Below, piece after piece: positions 22,501 to 35,085 of a stretch of 64,000 nucleotides of DNA. The notes beneath the pieces were generated by a model that worked only from the letters and a program-made list of their open reading frames with translations, did not search any database and had not been told where the DNA came from. The stretch spans positions 10,719,001 to 10,783,000 of the forward strand of contig OX422220.1 in the NCBI GenBank assembly GCA_949130495.1. The letters run 5' to 3'. How positions within the stretch are numbered: the stretch's first letter is position 1; each line of letters opens with the position of its first letter. Source of the stretch: Sambucus nigra. Taxonomy: Eukaryota > Streptophyta > Magnoliopsida > Dipsacales > Adoxaceae. A program made the translations under genes and the position numbers.

Positions 22501-24400
22501 ACCATTAGCGGCAAGTTTTTAAGCCTAAGTCTTGAGATTTTCAAATTATCATCATATTCTCAAACCGTGAGTCATGTGACAATGCAGATAGTTCCTACAA
22601 GTTACATTGGTCCCGTGCAAAGTGTTCATTCATCTTACATTTTGGTTTAGTTATTGTTTTAGGTTTCCTCCCTTTAACGGCATGTTTTGAGGCCTAAGTC
22701 TAGATATATATAAATTATCGTAATATTCTCATATTAGGAGTTTCGTGACAACACAGTTAGCTACTATGTGTTACATTATTCCTTTATGAGGTGTTTGTGC
22801 CTATTGTGGGCCTGTTTTTGGTTTTCTCCCTCTAGCGACGAGGTTTTAAGCACTTGAGATTTTTAAATTGTCATCATTTTCTCAAACCAGGGTTCTCATG
22901 AATATTTCACTAAGTCTAATGAGTTAAATTGGTCCCGTTCGAGGTGTCTGTGACTCTTACAGGTCCCTTTAGGGGCTGGTTTGGGTTTTATCCCTCTCGC
23001 AACATGTTTTAAGCCTAATTATTAAGATTTTCGAACTATCTTTGTAATATAAAATTTGAAGTCTTGTGACTGTTCAGTTAGTTACTATGAGTTACGTTGG
23101 TCGCGTGCGCGGTGTGCATGCCTATTTGGAGGGCGTTTGGGTGTGGTTTTTGGGTTTTCCCTCTAGCGGCACATTTGTAAGTCTAAGTCTTGAGTTTTTC
23201 AAATTATCATCATATTCTGAAACCACGAGTTTTGTGTCTATCCAGTGAGTGCTTATGTGTTGCATTGGTCCCATCTGAGGTGTTTGTGCCTCTAACGTGT
23301 CCATTTTAGGGTTGTTTTGGGCTTTTCACCCTCTAACGACATCTTTTTAAGTCTTGATCTAGATAACTTCAAATTATCACCATATTCTCAAATGGATAGT
23401 TTCGTGACTACACAGTCAGTTACTACGAGTTACACTAGTCCCTTGCGAGGTGTTTGTGCCTATTATAGATCCGTTTGATGGCTTTTTTGGACCGTCAAGA
23501 GGCATGTTGTTAAGCCTAATTGTAAACATATTCAATTTATAATTATATTCTCAAACTGATAGTCTTGTAACTACATGGTTAGGTCATATGAGTTACATTG
23601 GTCCTCTGAGAGGTGTTCGAGCCTCTTATTTTCAAACCAAGAGTTCCATAACTACGCGGTCACTTGTACGAGTTACAATGGTCCCATGTGAAATGTTTTT
23701 AACTCTTATGGGATTGTATGGGAATTCTTTTGAGTATTCGCCCTCTAACGACATGTTTTTAAGTTAAGTCGATATTGCTAAATTATCATTATATTCTCAA
23801 ACCCTCATTTCCGTGACTACGTGGTCATTTCCAATGATTTACATTGGTTCCGTGCGAGGTGTTCGTGCCTCTTACTGGGCCGCTTGGGTGTTATTTTAGG
23901 TTTTTATCCTCTAATGGCATGTCTTTAAACCTAATTCATGATATTTTAAGATTATCATCATATTCTTAAAATGCATGTCCCGTGATTACACGATGATTTC
24001 CAATGAGTTACATTGCTCATGTGCGGACTGTTCGAGCCTCTTAGGTCTCTGTTTGGGGGTTGTTTTGGGTTTTCTCCATCTAAGGACATATTTTTAAGCC
24101 TAAGTGTAGATATTTTCAAATTATCATCATATTGTGAAACTGAGAGTTACGTGACTGCGTGGTCAGTCACTACGAGATACAGTAGTCCTATGTGAGGTAT
24201 TCTTGCCTATTACGGGGCCATTTGGGGCTATTTTGGGTTTTCTCTCTCTACTTGCATGTTTTTAATCACAAGTTAGGTCCTATTAAATACATTGGTCTTA
24301 TGAGTGCTGTTAGTGCCACTTACGGGGATATTCGGAGGTTGTTTTGGAATTTCTCCCTGTCGGGGCATGTTTTTAAGCCTATATCTTGATATTTTCAAGC
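19527..24400 (+). repeat. Satellite array block 3 (unit about 168 bp)
   Basis: The largest block, about 29 diverged units in the same orientation as blocks 1 and 2. It includes unit landmarks near 20215, 20385, 20550, 20718, 22343 and 22510. Several units are shortened, for example around 23620-23640 and 24260-24290. The unit-type order seen in block 2 recurs at 20215-20718. The small ORFs, many containing a LSLEIFKLSSYSQ-like string, come from the repeat itself and have no independent support. Confidence 0.92.
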
Positions 24401-25484
24401 ATTTTTGTAATCATGTTGTTGACCATTCAAAATAAAGCACCTTTCCATCCTAGTTAATTATTAAATCATACTAAACATTTTTAATTCAATCTAGATATTC
24501 ACAAATTAAACTAAGCATTCATAAATCAAACTAATAGGGCAATACAGTGCTATTATCATAATAGGATACAATTTGGATACAAATAACATTATCACGGGCC
24601 AATACAATAATAGGATACAACTAGGATTTTCAAAGGTAAAAAAATATTTTGATAATCAATATTCATGTAAATCATCTAAAAGATGCTTTAAATTAGGTTG
24701 TCATCAAGAGCAAACTGAACTATTTAGTAGCCTTTACTGCGTCTTCTTGAGGAGACATACCCTTTGATTCATGCACAATAATAGAAAATTTTCCATTGTT
24801 TATGCACATTGACAATAATACCTTCTTTAAATTCTACCAGGGACAAATAAAAGGCTTGTCTACTTTGTAATATTTACTCTTCATCTTGGGTAAATCTACC
24901 ACGATAAGTTTTTGGTTAGGATTAACATTGCAAGCATTCGTAGTGTCCTCCACCTAGTCACAATATAATATGATCTCTAAGAAATCCAAATAATCGAGTT
25001 CTAATATTTATTGGACAATCCCAATATGTTAGCTCCATAACTTTAGGATTTTAACCGCCTTTGATAGAAACACACGTAGTCAAGGCTGAAATTGAAATTT
25101 CGCTTTTTTATGTCAAAAGATTTTTCACACATAGTTATGAAATTATATCAAAATCGATGGAGTGGAATTTTTTAAACTCCTTCGCATGAAATGTGGGACC
25201 TTTTTATAGGCATGCAAGCCTTGAAGAGACATCGCCTCTCTTTAGAAGGTGCACTTATTAATGAATTTGTTGTAGGGAATGTTTTACCACACATGAATAA
25301 ATAACAATACATATAAAACTGGAAATTAACTCTTTTGATCTGGACCTAAAATCATTCATCATTCAATTTCTCCTCTGATTTTGGGTAATTTCATTATCGT
25401 ACTACCTAAAGATAAATTGTAGAGTTTAGATCATAATGTAGAAAATACAAATAATTAAATAAGTATAATTTCATTAATTTTGTA
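24401..25484. other. AT-rich stretch, no gene recognised
   Basis: Satellite similarity ends near 24400. A short direct repeat, AATAGGATACAA, occurs at about 24560 and 24610. I see no coding similarity, RNA gene or LTR end. It may be the 3' subterminal part of the CACTA relic that follows on the minus strand, but no terminal CACTA motif was found. Confidence 0.4.
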
Positions 25485-26520
25485 GCTTCTTGCTGTCTCC
25501 AATCTTTAACTTCATCTTGCGATTCGAAGACATAAGGACCTCCTTGCTCATATGTAGATTAGTGAGTCTCACCTCTTTATGGTTCCTAAAATTCAATTCA
25601 TCCTCAAACTCGTTAGGTTACTGGAACACTCATTGTCCAATAGGATTGAACCTCCTGAATTCTTGTTCTGGCATATGTTTCTGAGCATATAATGTTGATT
25701 CAAAAGTTATGTATTCTTCAGTAATTGAACCTCAAGTATACCATGTATTATGAACATAATCTTTGAAGGTTTTCATCAAGCGCTCGAAATGTTACATCCA
25801 GCGATACCTAATGGGGTCACACAACAAACACTCATTGCATAAATGCATAATCGGTGGATGCTGATATTGAAGAAAGTTGAAGGAAAATACGTCTCTAATA
25901 CACAAATTGCCTCGCCTAAAGTTGATCTCACAACTTTAATTTTTTTTATTTATAACTTTTGCACAAAGAAGGGTAAATCATAAACTTATTTGCAAAATTT
26001 CCCGATGGAGATATTTGTTCTTATAGAAGCAATGTGTAAACAACGAAGGGATTAATTGAATGATTACATCCCCTTCGTGAGACTTGCACTGTTTCAGGTA
26101 ATTTGTTTGGTAGCTTACTACCCTACAAAAATTTCTAGAATAACCAGTCAGAGTTTTCAAGTTAAACAACGTATCTTGAAAGCTCTTTTTCTCACATGTA
26201 ATCAAAGTGAAAGAAGTAGGTGGATACAAATCCGTCTTGTTTTATGATCATTTTAACCACAGTTTCTTCTTTATTTCCATTTTTGTAGATCGCGCTGTTC
26301 CCTATCTACATCTTTTGAATGAGATCCACACACACATGTTCTTATCAGATGTTTCACAACATTCCTCTCCATGTGCATCACATCAATTACATGTTACTAT
26401 AAGATGTTTCTCCACATTCTTAAAAAAAACATTAATCGTATGAACCGTGCATTAATTCTACTACGGTAATTCAGATCCTCTCCAACATTATGCTTCAGGC
26501 TTACAAACTCTAGGTATTTG

Positions 26521-26557
<37 letters not shown>

Positions 26558-28072
26558 CCCATAATCACATCATTCTCCTTATTCTCGATCTTCTAACCAG
26601 AGGACAAAGCGGGTTTCATTCAGTGCTCATGACCGACATGTAAGAAGTTAAGCTTGTCATTCCTAAAAAGGTGACCGATTGGACAAAATCTATGGTGACC
26701 CATCTAATACATGTAGCCACTATCATTTATCCAAGTGTCTTCACTTTCCTACCCAAATATTGGACATCCACAATAATCACGAACACTACAACTGAACGAG
26801 GTCCTATAAGTAGGAAGGTCGTGGATCTCCTTCATTGATATTGCTATAATTTGAACTCTTTAATTTATTCAATTAATGGGAAACTGAATATATCAAAATC
26901 ATTTCCAGGAGCCTTTGGCCTGGGTATAATTAATGAAAATAATGTGAACTCCTTTCTCATCCACAATTTTGGGGGAAGATATTAAGGTGCCATGGGAACT
27001 AGCTAATAAATATAATTATTTCTTAAATTATCTAGTGCTTTAAACCAATCAGTTGATAATGGAGGACAGACATTGTGAGGTTCCTTTGTATGTTTGTGGT
27101 GTCATGCGTTTGAAAGTTTCTAGAAGAATTAATCCACTTGATGACATGTGATATTACCACCCACCTCGCATTGAGCGTGACATGTCATGGCCTCTGCTAT
27201 CCACGGTACAGTGAAAAACCATTTAAACCATGGCCCAAAGGATAAATACTTGAAAACCTTCTGTGGAACTTGCGCTCACTTATGATATTTTGAAGTCCTA
27301 TCTTTTCCATTCGCACAATCCACATTTCTATGCTCACTGCATATTGGACACTCATCTTTCTCATCGTGATTTTTACGATACAATATGCAATCATACTTTC
27401 ATGCATGAATATATTTGTACTTTAAACCCAAACCCTTCAATGTCATCGTTAGGATAGGATAACTATCTTGTAACGTGTTCTATTTATGGAGAATGTTTTT
27501 AAACCACTTAAGAATTATGGTTACGTTATTCTCGATAAACCAAATTAACTATTCAAATTATGCAAACCGACATGGTTTATAATAGGGAGTGATCTTCGTC
27601 ATAATATTTAGTCACGTCGGCTTTCACCCGTATGTATTCCCGATCTTCTGGTAATTCAACATCAATGTGTTCATGTACATGGTCATAATCCACATTATCT
27701 GTATCCATAGGTTAGTTTTTTGGTTGTGGTGGACTCCGTAAGAATCATCAATTATGTCGATAAAAGGAATATGTGTTGGCAACGCATGTACCACTTGTAC
27801 TCGATGGCTTCCATTATGCGGTCGGGTAACTCTAATTTTTCTAGAACATAAGTTGCATTATTTTCACCATGGTATTTCCATATTTCATAGTCTTGAAAAA
27901 TTCCCCACTTTAGTAAATGCAACTCAAAGAATTCTAAAAATGTGTATTTTCCATTCTTAAAACGGGTGCACGAACACGAAATCTTGTTAATCATAACATT
28001 TCTATATGCGTATTCAAAAAATTCTTGAATGCCATTTACATTATAAATATCCGGTTCATCTCCTCTATCCAC
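25485..28072 (-). pseudogene. CACTA (En/Spm) transposase, TNP2 type, broken
   Basis: Domains in order on the minus strand. A transposase-associated domain (28072-27752) reads NVNGIQEFFEYAYRNVMINK and FFELHLLKWGIFQDYEIW, ending in HGENN. The TNP2 core follows in several frames: a cysteine motif relic CIVKITMRKMSVQYAV (about 27380), MTCHAQCEVGGNITCHQ (about 27195) and PGNDFDIF (about 26920). Next comes a run with CSVRDYCGCPI, YMYWMGHHRFCPIGHLF and NDKLNFLHVGHEH (26790-26610), then YPPTSFTLITCEKKSFQDTL and CKSHEGDVIIQLIPSLF (26226-26030). A DUF4218-like tail reads IRYRWM, FERLMKTFKDYVHNTW and TLYAQKHMPEQEF (25820-25640). A (TA)n run at 26523-26555 interrupts it. Many stops and frame changes make it a relic. 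No terminal inverted repeats were identified. Confidence 0.83.
26523..26555. repeat. (TA)n microsatellite
   Basis: 33 bases of alternating TA inside the CACTA transposase relic. Confidence 0.95.
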
Positions 28073-31000
28073 TCACATACAAGAATGTAGAATTTATAAT
28101 TCATTCAAATTATTCCAAACAACTTAAACTCGAATTAAAGAACTTAAACTTAAATTCACGTTGCATAAGCTGAATTGTCAAAAAATGACCCATCATATTA
28201 AAATAACTTAAATAAACAAAATATTACAATTTGTTCTAAAATTAAACAATGTTGATGGCCTAGGCTTGACCAACAAATAAACTGGACAATTGATAAAACA
28301 ATTATCTTAGTATTACAGTATTGTCTCTTCTTGACTATCAACGTGCATATGCATTTCTTCTCAACCTTGTATATGTCATTAACCATTATCTGGGCCTCAG
28401 CCATTTGCAAAGGGTGATTATGAGATGTAGTTCTGATATTCGAGTAAATTTGTATCAATGTGCCAATAATCCTTACATTGGTAATGTGATGTCCCGAAAT
28501 AATCAAGAGTGATCTAGTGGTTGGGCTATAGATGTAACTGAAGTAAAAATTTACATAGCGGAATATAAATAATATGGAAAACATAATACTAAATAATAGC
28601 AATGTTTTTTTTAATATAAAGTAAAGTAATGACATACAATATTCCTTACACTCATTCTAAATAGAGGCACTTTTTATTTCATAATCCATAAAAGAAAATA
28701 AAAGTAAATAAAAGTGAAAAGGTACGATATGTGTCTGTGTACAATATCAATTACATCTATTTCTACATAGTAACATAGAAAATTATAAACGGGTCTTCGG
28801 TGCTACGACCGATTTTGCAGGAATTTATAATTGCTATAGTAACACGAGGTGATGCATTAGATTTGTGCGCATTTGGGGAGATGTTGGATTCTCAATTTCC
28901 TGGGCCGATCCGGAATTTCAAAAATGTAAGCAAAATATCCAAGTGGATAATTCTCATTCTATACGATTCATAACTTCATTTTTGAAGAGTCAGTATAAGA
29001 AATTCAATATGAAAGAGATTCAATGTAATGATAGGATAACATGTTCGTTCCAAGAATGATATAACCAAACATATAGGAATATCTTACTAGAATTGGTAAT
29101 GGTTAGGAATGATTTCAAAACAAATAACCCATAATTATATGTTTAAAGATTTTGGGTGTAATATCCATACATACAACAATGTCAGTCCAATAAACTTGGA
29201 GACAATCAATCCTGATATTGGAGATAAATATAATCGTGCTAAGTCAATTACAGACATTCCATTTGTTAGCAATGAATAGGTCCGTAATATCTGAATCCGA
29301 CAGGCCAAATATTAAAGTCGCTGGCATAATGAAAGATTATTCCCTGGTCATACTGTATGCTATAATAGAACCGAGTAAGATTACATCATATGGAATAGTA
29401 TGATTTAATAATCATTGTAAAATTTGAATCAATTATACGTAAATAGATGAACTACTTGGCTGAGTTCCATAATGAGAATATGATATATTGGGTCTATCAC
29501 AGAGTGAAACCAACAAAAGGCGTAATAAAAAGTATTGCGTGAATTTAATACTGTATACGAAATCACCTACTTGTTGTTTAGGGTTTTTGAAAGTTCCGAA
29601 GAGTTTTTTAAAATTTGGGTGGTAGTCTGCAAAAGTCTGATAAAGAGAAAATGTATTTTGGGGCAAGAAAAAAGTTCAAAACTTAATTGAAAATGCAGTA
29701 AACGTATAAAATTGCATAGAAAATAAGTAATAGTGTTTAAAATAAAAACAAAGTTAAAGTTTTATTAATCAAGTTCCTTAACTTTTTAACATCGGAGCTA
29801 GACTTTTTTGTTCCTAACAATGTCAAAAAGTTATAGAAAAAGTTTGGGGTGAAAATACAGAAGTTGCAAAACTTCAGGGGTTTATGTTAAAAAACATTTT
29901 TTAAGTTTAATTTCCATTTTAGGGTCTATGTCGAATTATCTTTTTGGGTATCCAAATAGGGTGTTATAATATACCATTTTTACCAGAAAAATCAAATAAT
30001 TTTTTTGAAAATTTTTTCATTGGTCACAGGCTCTCACACGGTCAGTCAAAGTAACCAAGGGCTGATTTTGATTTCACTCGCGCTCGTGGACCATACGCAT
30101 CTTCATCCTCTAAAATTTTGACTTTAGAGTTTGAAAAACTCGACCTTCAATTAAGTCCACTACAGACCACCATTTGAGTTGATTCAAGAGTAATTCTTTC
30201 TAAATTTGCACCAGGATTCCAGATATATAACTTTTAAGGGTTGGGGTCAACTGTAGGGTCTTCTTCGAGAATTGTAAAATTTTGAAAATTTTAGATTGAT
30301 ATTCATGGATTTGTAGTGAATTATATGCATGGCAGCATTAGGGTTTGGTTTTTGTGTGAATTTGAAACAAAATGGTTTTGGTTTAAAAGTTTAATTCATT
30401 ATGTACATGGAGAATTTTGATTTTGAAATTTTACATGTCAACATTGAAAAACTTGAATTATGAGCAAATATGGATACTATGTTGAAATTTAACTCTATGA
30501 TTTAATTCCTATAAGTCTAAGGACAATGATTCCAACTTCAAAATTAGTTCAAAGTCAGGAACTCAGAATCCACCAATGGAGCACAAGCTTCCGTAATGAT
30601 TTTCTAATTTTTGACCCTTAACTCATGATTCCTACATAAAGATTACATTTAAAAGAATAAATGGATCATACTTTATTGTATTAACATGGCTAAATTGAAA
30701 GAATTAAGCTCTAAGCATAAAATAATGATATGCCACAAAATGCCAAAATATATGCTTTGTTTTATAGCTACTGTTCGTTCTGAATTCTTTGTACTGAGAG
30801 TGGATTTATATAGAGGAAGTAATGGGAAGTCTATTGGTCGAATTTGATGTGGTAATTAGGTTGGTCTAATGGGGAAAACATTAAAGGAAGTTTAGGGGAA
30901 TAAAAGGTGTAGGTTTACCCTAGGATCTTATTGGCTCTCATGGAGGTTTGCTATCATTCTTATCAGCCCTAGTGAAAAGGAAGATTATAGGTTTTTTTGT

Positions 31001-31395
31001 TTTAGTCCCTAAGGGTTTTGGTAGAGTTGGTTCTTTTTTCTTCATTTTCAAACTTTTGGGCTCTTTATGTATTTTCCAAAATATAAGAAATCATTTAGAG
31101 GGGCTGATTTGTAATATTAAACAGAAATGAAGGTGTTTGTAAAGAAATTTTGAAATATATTTGTAATTTCGATAGTTTAAAAGCTAATTGAAAACATAAG
31201 GGGGTCTTTTGTAAGTATTGACACTTAAGGGTAACTATAGAATTTTTTGTTTTCTAAGGTTTATATTGGTAATAATCCAAAACAATTTATTACACTGATT
31301 ATATGTTGGGGTAAGATTACTTAGTCTTCATGTACATTTGTAAAGATAGTGGACCTGGATGCGTTATTCTGTTAGGGCCTTACTAGTCAAGTCCC
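28073..31395. other. AT-rich stretch with a possible divergent LTR, no gene recognised
   Basis: The ORFs here (for example 28198-28635 minus and 29433-29666 minus) have no recognisable domain and a composition like the surrounding DNA. At 28485 the plus strand reads TGTGATGTCCCG, similar to the inverted 3' end of the Tekay-type LTRs. Near 29957 it reads TAGGGTGTTATAATAT, weakly like their inverted 5' start. A minus-strand LTR of about 1.5 kb is possible, but no 5-bp target duplication was found. Confidence 0.3.
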
Positions 31396-31704
31396 TTATA
31401 TAGCGCTCTCCACAAACACCGTGATTGGTTGATGATGATCTAGGGATTGAGGCAAAGGGAGGTATTGGGGTAGGAATGTTGACGGAGGCGGAATTTTAGA
31501 GGGGAACCTTGAGAATGAGGTTATATGTAACCTTAAGGAGGCATCGCGGCCAAAAACCATGGGTGAATAAGGACACATGGCTCCCGATTTAACCCTCCAA
31601 TCCTCATCTATCTTTGACTTACTTGCCTTTTGGCTCAAGATGTGATTCCTCACTAAAGAGAAACATTTCACAAGAGTTGCATTTTGTTTAAATTTTTTTG
31701 GCAT
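31396..31704 (-). CDS. Hypothetical ORF, 102 codons, unrecognised
   Basis: A short open frame starting MPKKFKQNATLVKCF, with a Pro/Ser-rich second half. I do not recognise a domain, signal peptide or membrane segment. It lies in decayed transposon DNA about 250 bp away from the Transposase_24-like relic on the same strand. It could be a piece of that element or a chance ORF. Nothing in the sequence supports expression. Confidence 0.15.
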   Translation of the reverse strand: MPKKFKQNATLVKCFSLVRNHILSQKASKSKIDEDWRVKSGAMCPYSPMVFGRDASLRLHITSFSRFPSKIPPPSTFLPQYLPLPQSLDHHQPITVFVESAI

Positions 31705-31949
31705 ATTTCATCTCACACCTTTTGTCCTCCTTTTTTTGTCATTTCCAAAGCTCCGGGTCAGGGTATCATTTTTATTGTCAGCATAAGATCTTGAAGCGTA
31801 CCGATTGATAATGGCTTTCATTGATTCCTGTAGAGTGAAATTATATTTAGTCTTACGATTTTAAAATTATTTTAAATAAATTGTATATATATGAATAAAT
31901 AATTGGTCAAACTAACAAGAGTTGAATCCAAGTTTAGTGGGAATTTATT

Positions 31950-32420
31950 ATCTCTGTCCAATCGGGCAAGAACGTACAAGTTTCCCTGATTAGGTTATTT
32001 ACTGACATCTGTACCACCCATTATCCTTTCAAACAATTCACTCATCAAATCTTCATATGATTTAGACCCCAGTCTATGGACATCAACTTTATTCGATTTT
32101 TTTTGTTTATCTATCTCCCTTTGGACCAACTTCCTGTCCATCACCTCATTTACTAAAAAGTAGTTCCATTGATTGACCAACATTCAACATTCAGAGGGTC
32201 TCTCTTTCATAGCCAAAATTTTGTAGATCGATGCCACCTTGGAGAAATTTTTTGAAGATTTCCTCGATATTTTCTCTGTTGTTCAGCAACCCGAGAAATA
32301 ACCTTTTGATTTGAACGATCGGGAAATGAAAAACTCTTACGAAGTTGTTCAAAAACATCATCCTTGATGACTTGATAACCTAAATTTCAATTATTTGCTT
32401 CCCCGACTCCCGCATTTATT
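31950..32420 (-). pseudogene. Transposase_24-like relic (CACTA-associated plant transposase)
   Basis: On the minus strand, one frame reads DVFEQLRKSFSFPDRSNQKV and ISRVAEQQRKYRGNLQKIS (about 32365-32250). After a frame break it gives INGTTF, then QWNYFLVNEVMDRKLVQREI, KKSNKVDVHRLGSKSYEDLM (32170-32040) and GNLYVLARLD (about 31980). A length of F/W-spaced residues, an R-x-R-x-YR-x2-L block, then a HxxGSKSY block is the pattern of the plant Transposase_24 family, commonly the second protein of CACTA elements (family knowledge). It lies on the same strand as the TNP2 relic, about 4 kb upstream of it, so the two may come from one element. The match is short and moderately secure. Confidence 0.55.
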
Positions 32421-34409
32421 TTAACTAGAGAAAAACAATGAGATTTACCTATTTGGATATCAGTTTTATTGCCAATAGGATTATTCCCAATAAGGAAGAA
32501 CCCATTGGGTTCTTCTCATTTTATTGGGAGGTATCGAAAGCGGGGGATCGGGGTGTTGTATTAATAGGCATTTTTTCCAACTTTTATATGGAGTGGTAAA
32601 GTGAATCATTCGAATAGAATGGTATTGTTCTCCCAGTTTTGATCAGAATCCAGGTTTGGGTATAGGAAATGAGAATCCATGAGGTGTCAAATCATCGTTT
32701 AGTACTTTATGTTTATTACCATTCGATATTACCAATAAAAAACAATAACCAATTAATTAATTATACTAATATGTTTACAACTAACTAATCATGTTTATGA
32801 CTATATACTTATGCATATATCTTCTCATAATAGGACTTTAAAATATGCGCACTATTTCAGATCTCGATCCATTCAATCATAGGAAGTGTATCTATGATTG
32901 ATGTGTAGACGTCCGTGAGATGAACTCAGAATCCTTCCCTCTTCAACTTATTGGAAAAATTAATTTAATGTGCATATGTCACGAGACATCTTTGTCTTGG
33001 TCAATAATCTCTTTATGTAGTTGTACCCATAACGGGTGAATGTTTTTGGTTGACTTCCTAAAATGTGTAAGTAACGTTAGGGTTACATTTGGATTAGATA
33101 AGTAAAATATTTTTGTGGATCCTCATCCCTACTTTCTTGTTGGGAAAGCATAATACGGTCGAACAGGTACTCTTGCAATAGATCAAATCCGGGATTTGCA
33201 AGGTAGTTAAATTGTTCCATTATTTATTCCCACGCTTATAAATAGGACTACCCTCAATATGATGCGTACTACTAAAATATGTATAAGTGCGGTCCAATTG
33301 CCACGTCTCGTACTATTGTTTCCAGTGATTATCACCGTACCTCTCTTTTTTACTGAGAAAAATATATGATGGTGTGAAAATGAATCATACAAGTAATGGC
33401 TCTAATTAATCATTAACTAGTTATTATTTTTTTACCGATCCAATATGAGTTTATCTTATTTTATTTAATCCTAACATTGTTATTCATCCCTCCAAAACTA
33501 AAATTGGGGTCCACAAACAAACCAAAAAACGGTCACATAAAAGGTCTCAAACGATAAACCCCAAATCAATCCACCCTAATCACCCGCACACTTATTATTG
33601 ACAAAAAATAACCACCGAGACAATTTAAATGGCTTATTTTATCAATTTAATAAATGAATCCTTTAAAGGCGACGAGACAATTGTTTTAATTCAAAATTCG
33701 AATGAAGAAAATTAATTAGTTTCTATCATGTCGAGTTAGAAAAGGCTAGGATGTCGCATGTTTGAAAGGATATATGTTTTTTTCTAGCAATGGAATGATT
33801 GGTGTACGATTTATCCAACAAATGAAAACCATTTCAACATTAAGACTCACTAATTCAACAACAACAACAAACTCTTAGTGGTGGTGCTATCGGGACACCT
33901 GTTGATAATGCCGCCACAAATGGTTACACTCAACAAACTCTTAGCAATTAAGTCCAACATGGAGTTAAATGTCCCAAATTTTAAATTTCTATTTAATTGA
34001 TGTAAATTTCCATTATATTATCATTAGCCATAAAGTCAAAAATATCAAAATAAGAAAAAACTTTCGAGTACTCAATTTATATAAATAATACCTAATCAAA
34101 TTTAAGCCGTAAATAATAACATTCAACCAAAATTTAATCCCTAAATAACAATATTCGATCAATATTTAAAATGCCTAAATAATTTTAGGCATTAAATAAC
34201 AATACGCTATAAAGTTGTATCCCTAAATCAATACAATCCAATCAATATTAACAATACCCAATTAATTTCAAGTGAAAATATCTCAAACCAAAAATAACAA
34301 CATATAATTAATATTAACAATACCTAATTCATTTCAAATGCTAAATAAAACATCCAAATAATTTTATAAACCATTTATCAAAACAAATTCAATTTTTGTA
34401 AAATTTATC
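32421..34409. other. AT-rich stretch, no gene recognised
   Basis: No supported coding sequence. At 34080-34350 a loose repeat made of CTAAATAACAATA, AATCAATATTAACAATACC and similar strings occurs several times, with a spacing of about 50-90 bp. This could be subterminal repeat DNA of a transposon (inference). Confidence 0.35.
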
Positions 34410-34464
34410 ATCAGTCTATGTAATTAAATCGAATTACATTTTTTAGGGAAGTAAAGATAGGTAG

Positions 34465-34563
34465 AGAACCTGAGAGAGAAAGAGAGAGAGAGTGAAAGAG
34501 AGAGAGGGGGGGTGAGATGCAGTGGGTAAGGGGAGCATAGGGAGAAGAGTTAAAGAGAGAGAA
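34465..34563. repeat. GA-rich microsatellite-like tract
   Basis: Imperfect (GA)n with a G run, containing GAAAGAGAGAGAGAGAGTGA and GAGAGAGAGGGGGGG. The minus-strand ORF over it is a translation of the CT repeat. Confidence 0.9.
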
Positions 34564-34609
34564 ATCATGAGATGAAAAAAGAGTTAGGTTTTCATGTGTA
34601 GATGGTATG

Positions 34610-35085
34610 CTCACGGTCCTAGTGTGTGACCGCAAGACATGAAAATTTATTTTTTTACACATCATGAAACTGGTCATGGTCTAGGACTGTGATAATGGTG
34701 GTGACGTGAAAATAAATAAATGGTCTCAGCCTAAGGCCGTGACTACCTCCAATGAAAATTTCAAAATGGTCACAATCCCTGATCGTGACCCATCTTAATT
34801 AAAACTCTAACATCTGTCACACCCATGGTCATAGTTCAGGGCCTTGGATCACTTTGGATAGAGTTTTGACCCCCATTTGGTCAATGGCATGGTCACGGAC
34901 AAAGTTCATGACCCTTGTAGTCACGGTCTCTGGAAGTTACCACAACCATTTAGTGGAAACCTTTTTCTTGGTTATAGACTTTCTCACATGCATTTGGCTT
35001 TAGTCTTCGGTCGTGACCACCTAGTCATGATCCTTGTCCTTAACCATCTTACCGTGACCATCATGTCATAACCATTCTCGTTTTG
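34610..35085. repeat. Cluster of imperfect GGTCACGG...CCGTGACC palindromes
   Basis: At least eight half- or full palindromes of a TGGTCACGGTC-spacer-GACCGTGACCA type occur at intervals of about 45-70 bp. Examples start near 34612, 34672, 34721, 34767, 34826, 34890, 34919, 35007 and 35050. Individual copies are decayed but share the core. No coding sequence explains them. The cluster ends where the copia element 2 fragment begins. Confidence 0.7.

Noticed and set aside
664..24400. A CRISPR-like array.
   Set aside because: The repeats are long, diverged tandem units with no spacers, in a plant genome. They are a satellite.
34411..34677. Minus-strand ORF rich in Ser, Leu and Pro.
   Set aside because: It translates the GA/CT-rich tract and is not supported as a gene.
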